Assembly: GCF_000720455.1 (NCBI RefSeq)
Contig: NZ_JOAK01000007.1
Span: forward strand, 133,401 to 197,400
DNA length: 64,000 bases
Reading direction: 5' to 3'
DNA from: Streptomyces virginiae
GTDB taxonomy: Bacteria; Actinomycetota; Actinomycetes; Streptomycetales; Streptomycetaceae
Shown here piece by piece: positions 33,528 through 41,724 of the stretch. The notes below the pieces were generated by a model. That model was not told the origin of the DNA and did no database searches. It was given only the letters and a program-made list of their open reading frames with translations. Position numbers and translations under genes: made by a program. The stretch's first letter is position 1, and the number at the start of each line of letters is the position of its first letter.

Positions 33528-34723
33528 ACGGGCAGCTGCCCATCGTCGCGGCGGCGCGGCGTACCCCGATCGGCCGGATCGGCGGCGCCTTCGCCACCAC
33601 CCCGATCCACGAGCTCCTCAGCCCCGTCCTCACGGCGCTGCTGGAAGACCTGGGCATCACCGGGGCCGACGTCGACGACGTGATCGTCGGGAACGCCGGC
33701 GGCTCCGGGGGCAACCCCGCCCGCTACGCCGCCCTCACCGCCGGCCTCGGCATCGAGGTGCCGGCGACGACCGTGGACCGGCAGTGCGGCAGCGGCCTGG
33801 AGGCCGTCAACCTCGCCGCCCGGCTCGTGGCGTCGGGGGCCGGGGACGTCATCCTCGCGGGCGGCGCGGAGAGCGCCAGCACCGCGCCCTGGCGGGTGGA
33901 GCGCCCCGCCGTCCCCCACGGGACGCCGCGCTTCTACGCCCGCCCGCACTTCGTGCCCGCCGAGTACGGGGACCCCGACATGGGGGTCGCCGGCGAGAAC
34001 GTGGCACGGCGCGGCGGGATCAGCCGGGAGCGGCAGGACCGCTTCGCACTGGCCAGCCACCGCAAGGCGGTCGAGGCGGCCCGCTCGGGGCGCTACGACG
34101 CCGAACTGGTCCCGGTACGGGTCCGTGTGGGCAGGGCCGGCGCGGTGGCGGTGGCGGCGGACGAGTGCCCCCGCCCCGACACCAGCATGGAGAAGCTCGC
34201 CCGGCTGGGACCCGCGTTCGTCGAGGGCGGCACCGTGACCGCGGGCAACTCCTGCCCGGTCAACGACGGTGCGGCGATGGTCGCGGTCGTCTCCGAGCGC
34301 AAGTTCCGTGAGCTGGGGCTGTCCGCGGGACTGCGCGTGGTCGACTCCGCGGTGACGGGAGTCGACCCGGTGATCCTCGGCTGGGGGCCGGTGCCGGCGG
34401 TGCGGCGGCTGCTGAAGCGCAATCCCGGACTGGAGCTGGCCGACATCGAGGTGGTTGAGTTCACCGAGGCGTTCGCCGGGCAGGTGCTGGCCTGCCTGGA
34501 CGAGCTGGGCATCCCCGAGGAGAGCGTCAACCGCGGCGGCGGCGCACTGGCGCTCGGCCATCCCTGGGGCGCCTCCGGGGCCGTACTGGTGACCCGGATG
34601 TTCTCGGACATGTTCGGGACCGCCGACCCGGTGGCGGGCCGGGCCCGTTACGGCCTGGCCACGCTCGGGGCGGCGGGCGGCCTCGGCATCGCCACCCTCT
34701 TCGAACGCCATCCGGCCGACTGA
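33524..34723 (+). CDS. Thiolase-family protein with altered active site
   Basis: 399 residues of the acetyl-CoA acetyltransferase fold. The nucleophilic Cys is present in DRQCGSGLEAVN and the His in GHPWGASGA. Two other thiolase landmarks are changed: NEAFA reads TEAFA, and the C-terminal CxGxGxG segment carrying the base Cys reads LGAAGGLG, so that Cys is gone. Family-typical biosynthetic thiolases need both, so normal Claisen condensation is doubtful; acyl transfer or a degenerate reaction is possible. GTG 33524 overlaps the ligase stop by 4 bases. It is the last gene of this plus-strand group. Confidence 0.88.
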   Translation: MNGQLPIVAAARRTPIGRIGGAFATTPIHELLSPVLTALLEDLGITGADVDDVIVGNAGGSGGNPARYAALTAGLGIEVPATTVDRQCGSGLEAVNLAARLVASGAGDVILAGGAESASTAPWRVERPAVPHGTPRFYARPHFVPAEYGDPDMGVAGENVARRGGISRERQDRFALASHRKAVEAARSGRYDAELVPVRVRVGRAGAVAVAADECPRPDTSMEKLARLGPAFVEGGTVTAGNSCPVNDGAAMVAVVSERKFRELGLSAGLRVVDSAVTGVDPVILGWGPVPAVRRLLKRNPGLELADIEVVEFTEAFAGQVLACLDELGIPEESVNRGGGALALGHPWGASGAVLVTRMFSDMFGTADPVAGRARYGLATLGAAGGLGIATLFERHPAD

Positions 34724-34753
34724 CGCGGGCCGGCCGGACGGCGCGCTGCGGGA

Positions 34754-34775
34754 GCGGCGGGGTCAGCCCCGCCGC
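34754..34775. terminator. Hairpin between convergent thiolase and P450 genes
   Basis: GCGGCGGGG at 34754-34762 pairs perfectly with CCCCGCCGC at 34767-34775 around a 4-base loop. It lies about 30 bases after the thiolase stop, with the P450 stop codon in its loop, so it can end both transcripts. There is no T tract, as is usual in Streptomyces. Confidence 0.6.
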
Positions 34776-36010
34776 ACCAGCACCTGGAGCGGGGCGCGGA
34801 AGGACAGCAGCGCCAGCATCTCCGGCGAGGACTCGGGGCAGAAGCGGAGGTCAGGAAACCGCTCGGCGGTCATCCGCATCACCACGTCGGCCTCCATCCG
34901 GGCCAGTTCGGCGCCGGAGCAGCGGTGGCGTCCGATGCCGAAGGACAGGTGCTTGCGCACGTTGGCCCGGTGCGGACAGATCTGCTCGGGGTTCTCGAAG
35001 ACCTCGGTGTCCGAGCCGGTGGACGACAGCATCAGCAGCAGCGGAGCCCCTGCCGGGAGATCGACACCGGAGAGCGTCATCGGCCGGCCGGTGACCCGGC
35101 GCCAGGTGGTGATGGGCGGGTCCCGCCGCAGCACCTCCTCGGTCCACGGCTCCACGGTCGCCGGCTCGGCGGCGAACCGCTGCCAGAGGCCGGGTTCCCG
35201 CAGCGCCCTGCGGTACATGGTGCTCAGCATCTGGGTGGTCGTCATCTGACCGGCGATGATCATGAAGTAGACCACGGCCGCCTTCTGGGTCACCCCCAGC
35301 GGCTCCCCGTCCGGCAGCCGGTGCGCGGCGAGTGCGCCGAGGAGCGTGCCCTCCTCGGGCGCGGGCTTCGACACCAGGTCGGTGAGCCAGGAGTAGAACT
35401 CGGCGGCCTCGTGGGCCAGCGCCACCTCGCGCTCGCCGCGCGGCCGTCCCCAGAAGAGCTCCAGGGAGGCGTCGCTCCAGCGGGCGAGGGTGTCGATGTC
35501 CACGTCGATGGCCGATTCCAGGCCGAGCAGCCGCAGCATCACCCGGAAGGGAACGTCCCGGGCGATGGTCGTCGCCAGGTCGCAGACGCCGTCGGCGGCG
35601 AGCCGCTGCTCGACGTCGTCGAGCGCCTCCGCGACGACCTTCTCGACCATCGGCACCGAGGCGTTCACGGCCTGGGCGTTGAACAGCTTGGTCATGATGC
35701 GCCGATAGCCGGCGTGGCTGTCCGAACCGTTGTTTGCAAGCGTTTGCGGGAGGTCGAACTTGACCCGTGCCAGAACGCGCAGCGTCTGCACGGAGAATCG
35801 CCCTATTGCGTCGATCGCATTGTCCGGAAGGAAATTCTCCGGATCGAGCAGAATGGTGCGTACGTCCTCGTACCGGCTGATCAGCCAAAGTCCCGTGTTC
35901 TCGTCGAACTTCACGGGTTCGTGTTCTCGGAGCGCCGCCATCGCCGGATACGGGTCCAGCGCATACCCCTGGTCGAACAGGTCAACACTGTCAACGGGCA
36001 TTGCCATCAC
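34763..36010 (-). CDS. Cytochrome P450
   Basis: 415 residues. Heme-binding loop FGIGRHRCSG with the Cys ligand, K-helix ExxR in EEVLRRDPP, and I-helix AGQMTTTQM are present. The I-helix has Met where most P450s have Asp/Glu before the conserved Thr, so the acid-alcohol pair for oxygen activation is altered. It lies between streptavidin and the ACP-KS-BioF set. A BioI-like role, cleaving an acyl-ACP to a shorter acid, or ring/chain oxidation of a product can be imagined, with no decisive evidence. GTG 36010 fits the GGTGG site; ATG 36007 or 36001 are alternatives. It follows streptavidin's terminator, so it probably has its own promoter at 36011-36130. Confidence 0.92.
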   Translation of the reverse strand: MMAMPVDSVDLFDQGYALDPYPAMAALREHEPVKFDENTGLWLISRYEDVRTILLDPENFLPDNAIDAIGRFSVQTLRVLARVKFDLPQTLANNGSDSHAGYRRIMTKLFNAQAVNASVPMVEKVVAEALDDVEQRLAADGVCDLATTIARDVPFRVMLRLLGLESAIDVDIDTLARWSDASLELFWGRPRGEREVALAHEAAEFYSWLTDLVSKPAPEEGTLLGALAAHRLPDGEPLGVTQKAAVVYFMIIAGQMTTTQMLSTMYRRALREPGLWQRFAAEPATVEPWTEEVLRRDPPITTWRRVTGRPMTLSGVDLPAGAPLLLMLSSTGSDTEVFENPEQICPHRANVRKHLSFGIGRHRCSGAELARMEADVVMRMTAERFPDLRFCPESSPEMLALLSFRAPLQVLVRRG

Positions 36011-36135
36011 GTCAATTCCACCTTCCCCCGGGTCGACGGTATCAAGTCGTCATGATCACGTTGAATACCAGCCGGGGAAGAAAACCTGTGAGACGCGTCT
36101 CGTGCGGAGCCCGCCCGGGGCGGGGTCCGCCGACG

Positions 36136-36172
36136 GCGGGCGGTCCGGAGGGGATGCCCCCGGACCGCCCGC
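36136..36172 (-). terminator. Strong hairpin after streptavidin
   Basis: GCGGGCGGTCCGG at 36136-36148 pairs perfectly with 36160-36172, with an inner GGGG/CCCC extension in the loop. It lies about 45 bases past the streptavidin stop and would separate the streptavidin transcript from the P450 gene. Confidence 0.75.
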
Positions 36173-36217
36173 GCGTGTTCGGTCCGGCGTCTCGGCACCT
36201 CGGGTGCCCGGACGCTG

Positions 36218-36778
36218 CTACTGCTGGACGGCGTCGAGCGGGTTGCCGTTGTTGATGCCGGCCTTCTTGGCGGCGTCGATGGAAGCGGCCGACGGCTTCA
36301 CCTTGGTGAAGGTGTCGTGGCCGACCAGCGTGGACTTCCAGTTGTTGGCCTCGGTGGTGCCCGAGGTCAGCAGCCACTGGGTGTTGATGCGGGCCTCGGA
36401 GCCGGCGACGTACTGGCCGCTCCACGTGGTGGCGGAGTGGGCGTTGCGGTAGTTATTCTTCCACGCCACCGTCCAGCCGAGGGCGGTGCCGCTGCCGTCG
36501 GTGGCCGGGGTGCTGTCGTAACGACCGGTCAGGACGTAGCGGCTCTCGGCGTTGCCGACGGCCGACTCGTAGGTGCCGGTGAGGCTGCCGTCCGCGCCCG
36601 CGGTCACGATGAAGGTCGAACCGAGCTGGTTGTACCAGGTGCCGGTGATGCCGGCCTCGGCGACGGCGGCCTGGGCCTTGGTGTCCTTCGACGGGTCCGC
36701 GGAGGCGCTGGCCGTAATACCGACGGTGGTCAGCGATACGGCAATGGCTGCAACGACGATCTTGCGCATGTGCGACAC
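36218..36778 (-). CDS. Streptavidin (secreted biotin-binding protein)
   Basis: Unmistakable streptavidin with an Ala-Ser-Ala signal peptide and mature start DPSKD. Biotin-contact residues are all present: Asn23 and Ser27 in YNQLGS, Tyr43/Ser45/Asn49 in GTYESAVGN, Trp79, Ser88/Thr90/Trp92 in HSATTW, Trp108, Trp120 and Asp128 in VGHDTF. The RYD loop is kept. From memory it differs from the classic protein at roughly ten positions, for example GSLTG for GALTG, DSTPA for DSAPA, YVAGS for YVGGA, EANNW for EANAW, and KAGIN for KAGVN. It captures biotin outside the cell, which strengthens a biotin-synthesis inhibitor. The GTG at 36778 has GGGGAG 7 bases upstream; the usual annotated ATG (36769) is 16 bases away, so a GTG start adding three residues is likely. 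Confidence 0.98.
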   Translation of the reverse strand: MSHMRKIVVAAIAVSLTTVGITASASADPSKDTKAQAAVAEAGITGTWYNQLGSTFIVTAGADGSLTGTYESAVGNAESRYVLTGRYDSTPATDGSGTALGWTVAWKNNYRNAHSATTWSGQYVAGSEARINTQWLLTSGTTEANNWKSTLVGHDTFTKVKPSAASIDAAKKAGINNGNPLDAVQQ

Positions 36779-36987
36779 GGAAAATCTCCCCTAGTTGTTG
36801 CCGGCGGGGGAACGGGTGGCGTGCATGATGTGCGCGTCGCCCGCATCCCGCCCGTCAAGGTTTGTGACCTCGGCCGGGCACCTGGCGGTGCCGGTGGACG
36901 TACAGCAATGCGGCATGCGCCTTTGGCGGCAGATCTGGATGGTCGAGGTCCCGGTCGATGGTTGCCAAGGGCACATGTTCGGTGTAA

Positions 36988-37015
36988 ATCGTACTATCGA
37001 TTGGCGGGTTCTCAA
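36988..37015 (-). promoter_or_regulatory. Candidate streptavidin promoter
   Basis: On the minus strand TTGAGA (37015-37010) and TACGAT (36993-36988) stand 16 bases apart in the AT-rich gap upstream of streptavidin. This would give a leader of about 200 bases. The rest of the 296-base gap holds no gene I can support. The assignment is by eye only. Confidence 0.3.
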
Positions 37016-37074
37016 CAACGTTTTCTGCAAAGGAGTTTCAGCCAAACTGTGGCCGAGTCTTTATGGCGACTCCG

Positions 37075-40000
37075 TCAAAGGCGGCTGAAAAACGCCCCTG
37101 TTGGGGCGGCCCGGACACCCTCGGAGGGTGCCCCGGCCGGCCCTTCCCGCAACCGGTCGACCACCGCCAACCGCGCCTCCACGTCCAGGTTCCACAGCCG
37201 TACGGTGCCGTCCGTGCTGCTGCTCGCCACCGTCCCCCCGTCGGGGGCGAAGGCGACGCCCCACACCGCATTCGTGTGTCCGGAAAGCGCCGCCAGCGTG
37301 CGCCGGCCGGCCACGTCCCACAGTCGTACCGTCCGGTCGTTGCCGCTGCTCGCGAGCGTGCGGCCGTCGGGGGAGAAGGCGATGCCCCGCGCCGAGCCGG
37401 TGTGTCCGGCCAGCGCCGCCTCGAATCGGTGGCGGCGCGCGTCCCACAGCCGTACGGTCCCGTCGTTGCCGCTGGTTGCGAGCGTCCGCCCGTCGGGGCT
37501 GAAGGCCACGCCCCGGACCGCACCCGTATGGCCGGTGAGGGCGGCCAGCGGCCGGCGTCCGGCCACGTCCCACAGACGGACGGTCAGGTCGTCGCCGGCG
37601 CTCGCCAGCGTGCGCCCGTCGGGGCTGAACTCCACGTCGTTGGCGAAATCCGTGTGCCCGCCGAGCGTGGCCAGCCGACGGCGCGAGACGACGTCCCACA
37701 GCCGGACCGTGCCGTCCGATCCGGCCGAGGCCAGCGTCCGGCCGTCGGGCGCGAAGTCCACGGCGAACACGGTCCCGCCCTGGCCGGCCAGCGTGGCCGA
37801 CGGGCCCCCCGCCGCGACGTCCCACAGCCGGACCGTGCCGTCGGAACCGGCCGAGGCCAGCGTCCGCCCGTCCGGCGAGAAGTCCACCGAGAACACCGTC
37901 TCGCTGTGCCCCTCGAAAGTCGCCACGACCCGGCGCCCCGCCACGTCCCACAGCCGCACCGCGTGATCCGCCTCCGCGGTGGCCAGCAGCTTCCCGTCCG
38001 GGCTGTACGCGGCGTGCCAGACCTCCGTGAACGGCCGTGACGCCAGCACCGCGCCCCGCAGGTCCCACAGCACCACCGACTGGTCGAACCCGGCCGTGGC
38101 CACGAGCGCGCCCCGGCCGTCCACGGCCACCCCGAGCACGTAGTCGGTGTGCCCGGCGAGCGTCGCCGTCAGCCGGCCGCCGGCGACGTCCCACAGCCGG
38201 GTCGCGCCGTCGCCCCCCGCGCTGATCACCGTCGTCCCGTCCGGTGTGAAGGCGACGCCGTTGACGTCGTCGCTGTGCCCGGTCAGCGTGGCCGTCGTGC
38301 GGCGCCCGGCCACGTCCCACAGCCTCACGGTCCGGTCGACGCCCCCCGTGGCGACCGTACGGCCGTCCGGGGCGAACGCCGCCCCCAGCACCTCGTCGGT
38401 GTGCCCGGACAGCACCGCCAGCGGCGCGGCCGCCACCGGATCCCACAGCCGTACGCTCCGGTCGGCGCCGGCCGAGACCAGCGTCCGGCCGTCCGAGGCG
38501 AAGGCCAGGGCGTTGACCCGCCCGGTGTGCCCGGCCAGGGACGCCACGGACCGGTACTCCCCGGCGCTCTCCCACAGCCGGACCGTCCCGTCCGGGCAGC
38601 CGGTCGCCAGGGTCCGCCCGTCCGGCGCGAAGGCCACCGTCCGCGAGCCCGTCGTACTCGCCGGGAGCACCGCCTTCGTACGGCCGTCGGCGGTGTCCCA
38701 GAGCCGGGCCGGCCCGTCCGTCGAGACCGCCGCGAGGGTCCGGCCGTCCGGGCTCACGGCGACGGCGCGGACCCGCCCGGCCATCGTGAACGTCGCGGTC
38801 GTCCGCCGGTCGGACACCCGCCGCAGGGTCACCGTCCCGTCGGAACTGCCCGTCGCCAGAATGCCGTTGTCCGGCCCGAAGGCCACCGCGTTGACCGGCC
38901 CGCGGTGCCCGCCCAACCGGGCCACGAACGGCTGCGACTGCGTACTCAGCAGCGCTCCGCGCGCCTCGCTCGTCCGCGCGGTCCGGTACGCGTCGCCGGC
39001 GAGCAGCATCGAGGCCTCCGGCTGGCCCGCGGCCAGCGCCGCCGACTGCAGGGCGAGCGCCCGCGAACGGGCCGTGCGTTCCTGGCCGAGCGCACCGGCG
39101 CGCTGCTGGTACGCCAGCCCGCCGGCGCCCACGGCCAGGACCAGCAGGACGACCAGCGTGGCCAGCATCCGCTGGCGCAGCCGCGCCTGCCGGGAGGCCT
39201 GCCGCTCCCGGCCGTCCTGCGCCGCCCGGCTCTCCCGCAGGAAGGCCGCCTCCAGGGGCGCGAGGCGGTCCCCGCCGTCGAGTTCGTCCGCCCAGGAGCT
39301 GGCGGTGTCCAGCCGCGTCCCCCGGTAGAGCGCCGACGGATCGCGGCCCTCGCGCTCCCACTCGACAGCCGCGTGGGCCAGCTGCTGGTGGATCAGGAGC
39401 CCCGCCCGGTCGGCGCGGATCCAGCCGCGCAGCCGTGGCCAGGCGTGCAGCAGGGCCTCGTGGGTGATCTCCACCGTGTCGCTGTCCATGGTGATCAGGC
39501 GGGCCCGTACGAAGGCGTCGAGCGCGGCCGCGGCGGGACCCGCGTCGACCAGCTGCTCCATGAGTGCCGTCCGGCTCATCCGCCGCCGCGTCGCACCCGT
39601 ACCGTCGGCGACGTGCACCAGCCGCACCAGGACGCGGCGGAGCGTGTTCTGCTCGGCGGGGTAGAGGCGGCCGAACACCTCCTCGGCGGTCCGGGCGACG
39701 GCCCCCTGGATGCCGCCGGTGCGTTCGTATCCGGCGACGGTCAAGGTGGCGCCCTCGCGCCGGCGCCAGGTGGCCATCAGCGCGTGGGAGACCAGCGGCA
39801 GCATGCCGGAGGGCGTCGCTCCGCCCGACGGCCCGTCGCACGGCCCGACGTCGCGCAGCAGCAGCGGGACCAGCCCCGGTTCGAGGGCGAGACCCGCGAG
39901 CCGGGCCGGGCGGGTGATCGATTCCCGCAGCTCCGCGGGCGACATCGGCGGCAGGACGAACAGCCCGCCGGTGAAGACCGGGGCCAGCTCCGGGAGGTCC

Positions 40001-40929
40001 AGGCAGTTGCCGGAGAAGTCGGCCCGTACGCCGAGCACCACGACGGCCGGGTCGTGCGGGACGCCCTCCGGGCCCGGGACCGCCAGCGCGCAGAGCACCC
40101 GTACGAACGCGCGCCGCTCGTCCTCGTCGGTGCAGAGGGTGAACAGCTCCTCGAACTGGTCGACCAGCAGCACCGGCCGCAGTGGCGGCGGACCCAGGCC
40201 CGGCCCGGCCGCCGGGGGCGGGTCCGACAACCGGTGGACCGCTTCGAGCAGGGCGTGGGGGCGTTCCCGCAACTCCCGTGCCGTGATGCCGAGATCGCCG
40301 CCCAGCGCCTTCGCGGCGCGGCCGAGCAGTTCCTCCAGGGGCTGTGCGGTGGGGGTGAACCCGACCACGGGCCACGTGTCGGCGCCCGGCATCGGGAAGC
40401 CGCCGCCGCGCAGGGCCGGTACGAGGCCGGCGTTGAGCAGGGAGGACTTGCCGGCGCCCGACGGGGCGACGAGCATCAGTGGCCCGGCGCCGATCCGCTC
40501 GAAGACCCGTTCGGCCAGCTCGGTGGTGGCCCGCTCCCGGCCGAAGAACCAGCGGGCGTCCCGCGCGGTGAAGGCGGGCAGGCCGCGGTAGGGGCACTCG
40601 CCCTCCGTCCGCGGCCCGGCCACGGCGACGTCGCCGGCGGCACCCTCCGGGGCCTCGGTCTCCCGGGCCATCCGCAGCAGTTCACCCCCCGCCCGCAGGA
40701 CGTCGTCGCAGCGCCGCGCGACGTCGACGGTCACCCGCTTCGAGCCGGTCTCGATCTTGCTCAGGTAGCCCTTGCTGTAGTGCGTCTCGCGCGCGAGGTC
40801 CGCGAGGGACAGGCCGCGTTGCAACCGCAGACGTCTCAGCTGGGCAGGGAAGGGCCGCGCGGTGTCGTCGGACTCCCGCAGCCGGTCGGTCTCGCGCCGG
40901 CGGTCCGGATCCCCCAAAGCATCCCCCAT
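37075..40929 (-). CDS. XRE-nSTAND ATPase with 14 WD40 repeats
   Basis: 1284 residues. An N-terminal helix-turn-helix (about 25-80, LSLADLARETHYSKGYLSKIETG) is followed by a NACHT/nSTAND-type NTPase with Walker A APSGAGKSSL and Walker B VLLVDQFEEL, then a transmembrane segment, RMLATLVVLLVLAVGAGG. The C-terminal half carries WD40 repeats. I count 14 units ending SDGTVRLWD or similar, exactly two seven-blade propellers. Proteins of this plan are thought to sense a signal with the propellers and act as STAND switches; in bacteria several are defence or regulatory NTPases. ATG 40929 has no clear ribosome site and may be leaderless. Whether it controls the antibiotic locus is unknown. Confidence 0.9.
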   Translation of the reverse strand: MGDALGDPDRRRETDRLRESDDTARPFPAQLRRLRLQRGLSLADLARETHYSKGYLSKIETGSKRVTVDVARRCDDVLRAGGELLRMARETEAPEGAAGDVAVAGPRTEGECPYRGLPAFTARDARWFFGRERATTELAERVFERIGAGPLMLVAPSGAGKSSLLNAGLVPALRGGGFPMPGADTWPVVGFTPTAQPLEELLGRAAKALGGDLGITARELRERPHALLEAVHRLSDPPPAAGPGLGPPPLRPVLLVDQFEELFTLCTDEDERRAFVRVLCALAVPGPEGVPHDPAVVVLGVRADFSGNCLDLPELAPVFTGGLFVLPPMSPAELRESITRPARLAGLALEPGLVPLLLRDVGPCDGPSGGATPSGMLPLVSHALMATWRRREGATLTVAGYERTGGIQGAVARTAEEVFGRLYPAEQNTLRRVLVRLVHVADGTGATRRRMSRTALMEQLVDAGPAAAALDAFVRARLITMDSDTVEITHEALLHAWPRLRGWIRADRAGLLIHQQLAHAAVEWEREGRDPSALYRGTRLDTASSWADELDGGDRLAPLEAAFLRESRAAQDGRERQASRQARLRQRMLATLVVLLVLAVGAGGLAYQQRAGALGQERTARSRALALQSAALAAGQPEASMLLAGDAYRTARTSEARGALLSTQSQPFVARLGGHRGPVNAVAFGPDNGILATGSSDGTVTLRRVSDRRTTATFTMAGRVRAVAVSPDGRTLAAVSTDGPARLWDTADGRTKAVLPASTTGSRTVAFAPDGRTLATGCPDGTVRLWESAGEYRSVASLAGHTGRVNALAFASDGRTLVSAGADRSVRLWDPVAAAPLAVLSGHTDEVLGAAFAPDGRTVATGGVDRTVRLWDVAGRRTTATLTGHSDDVNGVAFTPDGTTVISAGGDGATRLWDVAGGRLTATLAGHTDYVLGVAVDGRGALVATAGFDQSVVLWDLRGAVLASRPFTEVWHAAYSPDGKLLATAEADHAVRLWDVAGRRVVATFEGHSETVFSVDFSPDGRTLASAGSDGTVRLWDVAAGGPSATLAGQGGTVFAVDFAPDGRTLASAGSDGTVRLWDVVSRRRLATLGGHTDFANDVEFSPDGRTLASAGDDLTVRLWDVAGRRPLAALTGHTGAVRGVAFSPDGRTLATSGNDGTVRLWDARRHRFEAALAGHTGSARGIAFSPDGRTLASSGNDRTVRLWDVAGRRTLAALSGHTNAVWGVAFAPDGGTVASSSTDGTVRLWNLDVEARLAVVDRLREGPAGAPSEGVRAAPTGAFFSRL
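37170..39000 (-). repeat. Internal WD40 coding repeats
   Basis: About 14 degenerate units of roughly 126 bases encoding WD40 blades, the most alike around 37700-37900 (units reading FSPDGRTLASAGSDGTVRLW and FAPDGRTLASAGSDGTVRLW). They are coding repeats of the nSTAND gene, not a separate element, but the similarity makes the region prone to assembly collapse. Confidence 0.8.
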
Positions 40930-41027
40930 GGCAGTGCGCCCAGGCCGTGAGATGGCGTCGCCCAGGCTACCGCGCGGGGCGGCCGGAAATATGGATCTTC
41001 CAGCCGGTATGACGAGCACAGGAACGT

Positions 41028-41053
41028 GCGGAGCCGCCGCGCGGCGGCTCCGC
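41028..41053 (-). terminator. Perfect palindrome after the small secreted protein gene
   Basis: GCGGAGCCGCCGC at 41028-41040 is followed directly by its reverse complement to 41053. It lies about 20 bases past the stop of the gene at 41075 and upstream of the nSTAND start, so it is a probable intrinsic terminator without a T tract. Confidence 0.65.
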
Positions 41054-41074
41054 AGGGCCCTCCTCGGGGGAGCG

Positions 41075-41437
41075 CTAGCGGTTGAGGCGGATCGAGTTGA
41101 CCGGCGTGAGGTCGGCGTACACACCGGTCTTGGCGGCGATGGGGCCGCCGCAGCCCGCGCCGCCCGAGCCGGTGCACAGGTTTGCGGTCGCACCGCCGTA
41201 CTGGTTGTTGAGCACCCAGTGATGCCCGAACTGATTGCTGAGGTTGTGGGCCCCGTACCGGTGGAAGACGTGCGTCGGCTTGACTGCCGGGTTCTGGTTC
41301 TGAGGGTAGATGCACACCGCCCCGTCCGGGCATCCCGCCCAGGCGTCGACCGGCCTGGCCTCCACCGAGGCGCTGAGCGCGATCACCGCGACGACGGACG
41401 TGGCGAGAGCGGCGGCGCCGCGGAACAGCTTGCGCAT
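41075..41437 (-). CDS. Small secreted protein, possibly I36-type peptidase inhibitor
   Basis: 120 residues with a signal peptide (MRKLFRGAAALATSVVAVIALSA...) and a Cys-rich mature part beginning CPDGAVCIYPQNQ. The CPxGxxC pattern and length recall Streptomyces proteins annotated as peptidase inhibitor family I36. Later residues include two further Cys around LCTGSGGAGCGG. Start ATG 41437 has GGGGAAA just upstream; the frame is open before it. The inhibitor identity is a weak family guess. Confidence 0.7.
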   Translation of the reverse strand: MRKLFRGAAALATSVVAVIALSASVEARPVDAWAGCPDGAVCIYPQNQNPAVKPTHVFHRYGAHNLSNQFGHHWVLNNQYGGATANLCTGSGGAGCGGPIAAKTGVYADLTPVNSIRLNR

Positions 41438-41724
41438 GGTTTCCCCTTGCGGTTCGTGCCTCGTGCTGACGGCTCCAGCCTGGCGCCGCCCGGACACCGG
41501 GTCGACGGGTTGCCCGTTGCCCGTCCCGGGCCGGACCGGGAAACCCCTCGCGGCCTGCGCCGTTGCCGGTCACGGGGCAACAGCGCGGGTCACGGGCGGC
41601 GGGACCCGCCTCCGGTACGACGATCCACTCTCCGGGCGTCAAAATGCGGCCGTTTGCCCACGGCATGCGTCGATCCGCTCACCCGGTGTGGCGATTTGTC
41701 GCAATCGCCCATAACTTCTGCATT

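Noticed and set aside
37170..39000. Regularly spaced repeats, as in a CRISPR array
   Set aside because: The units are about 126 bases, coding and degenerate, and translate as WD40 blades.
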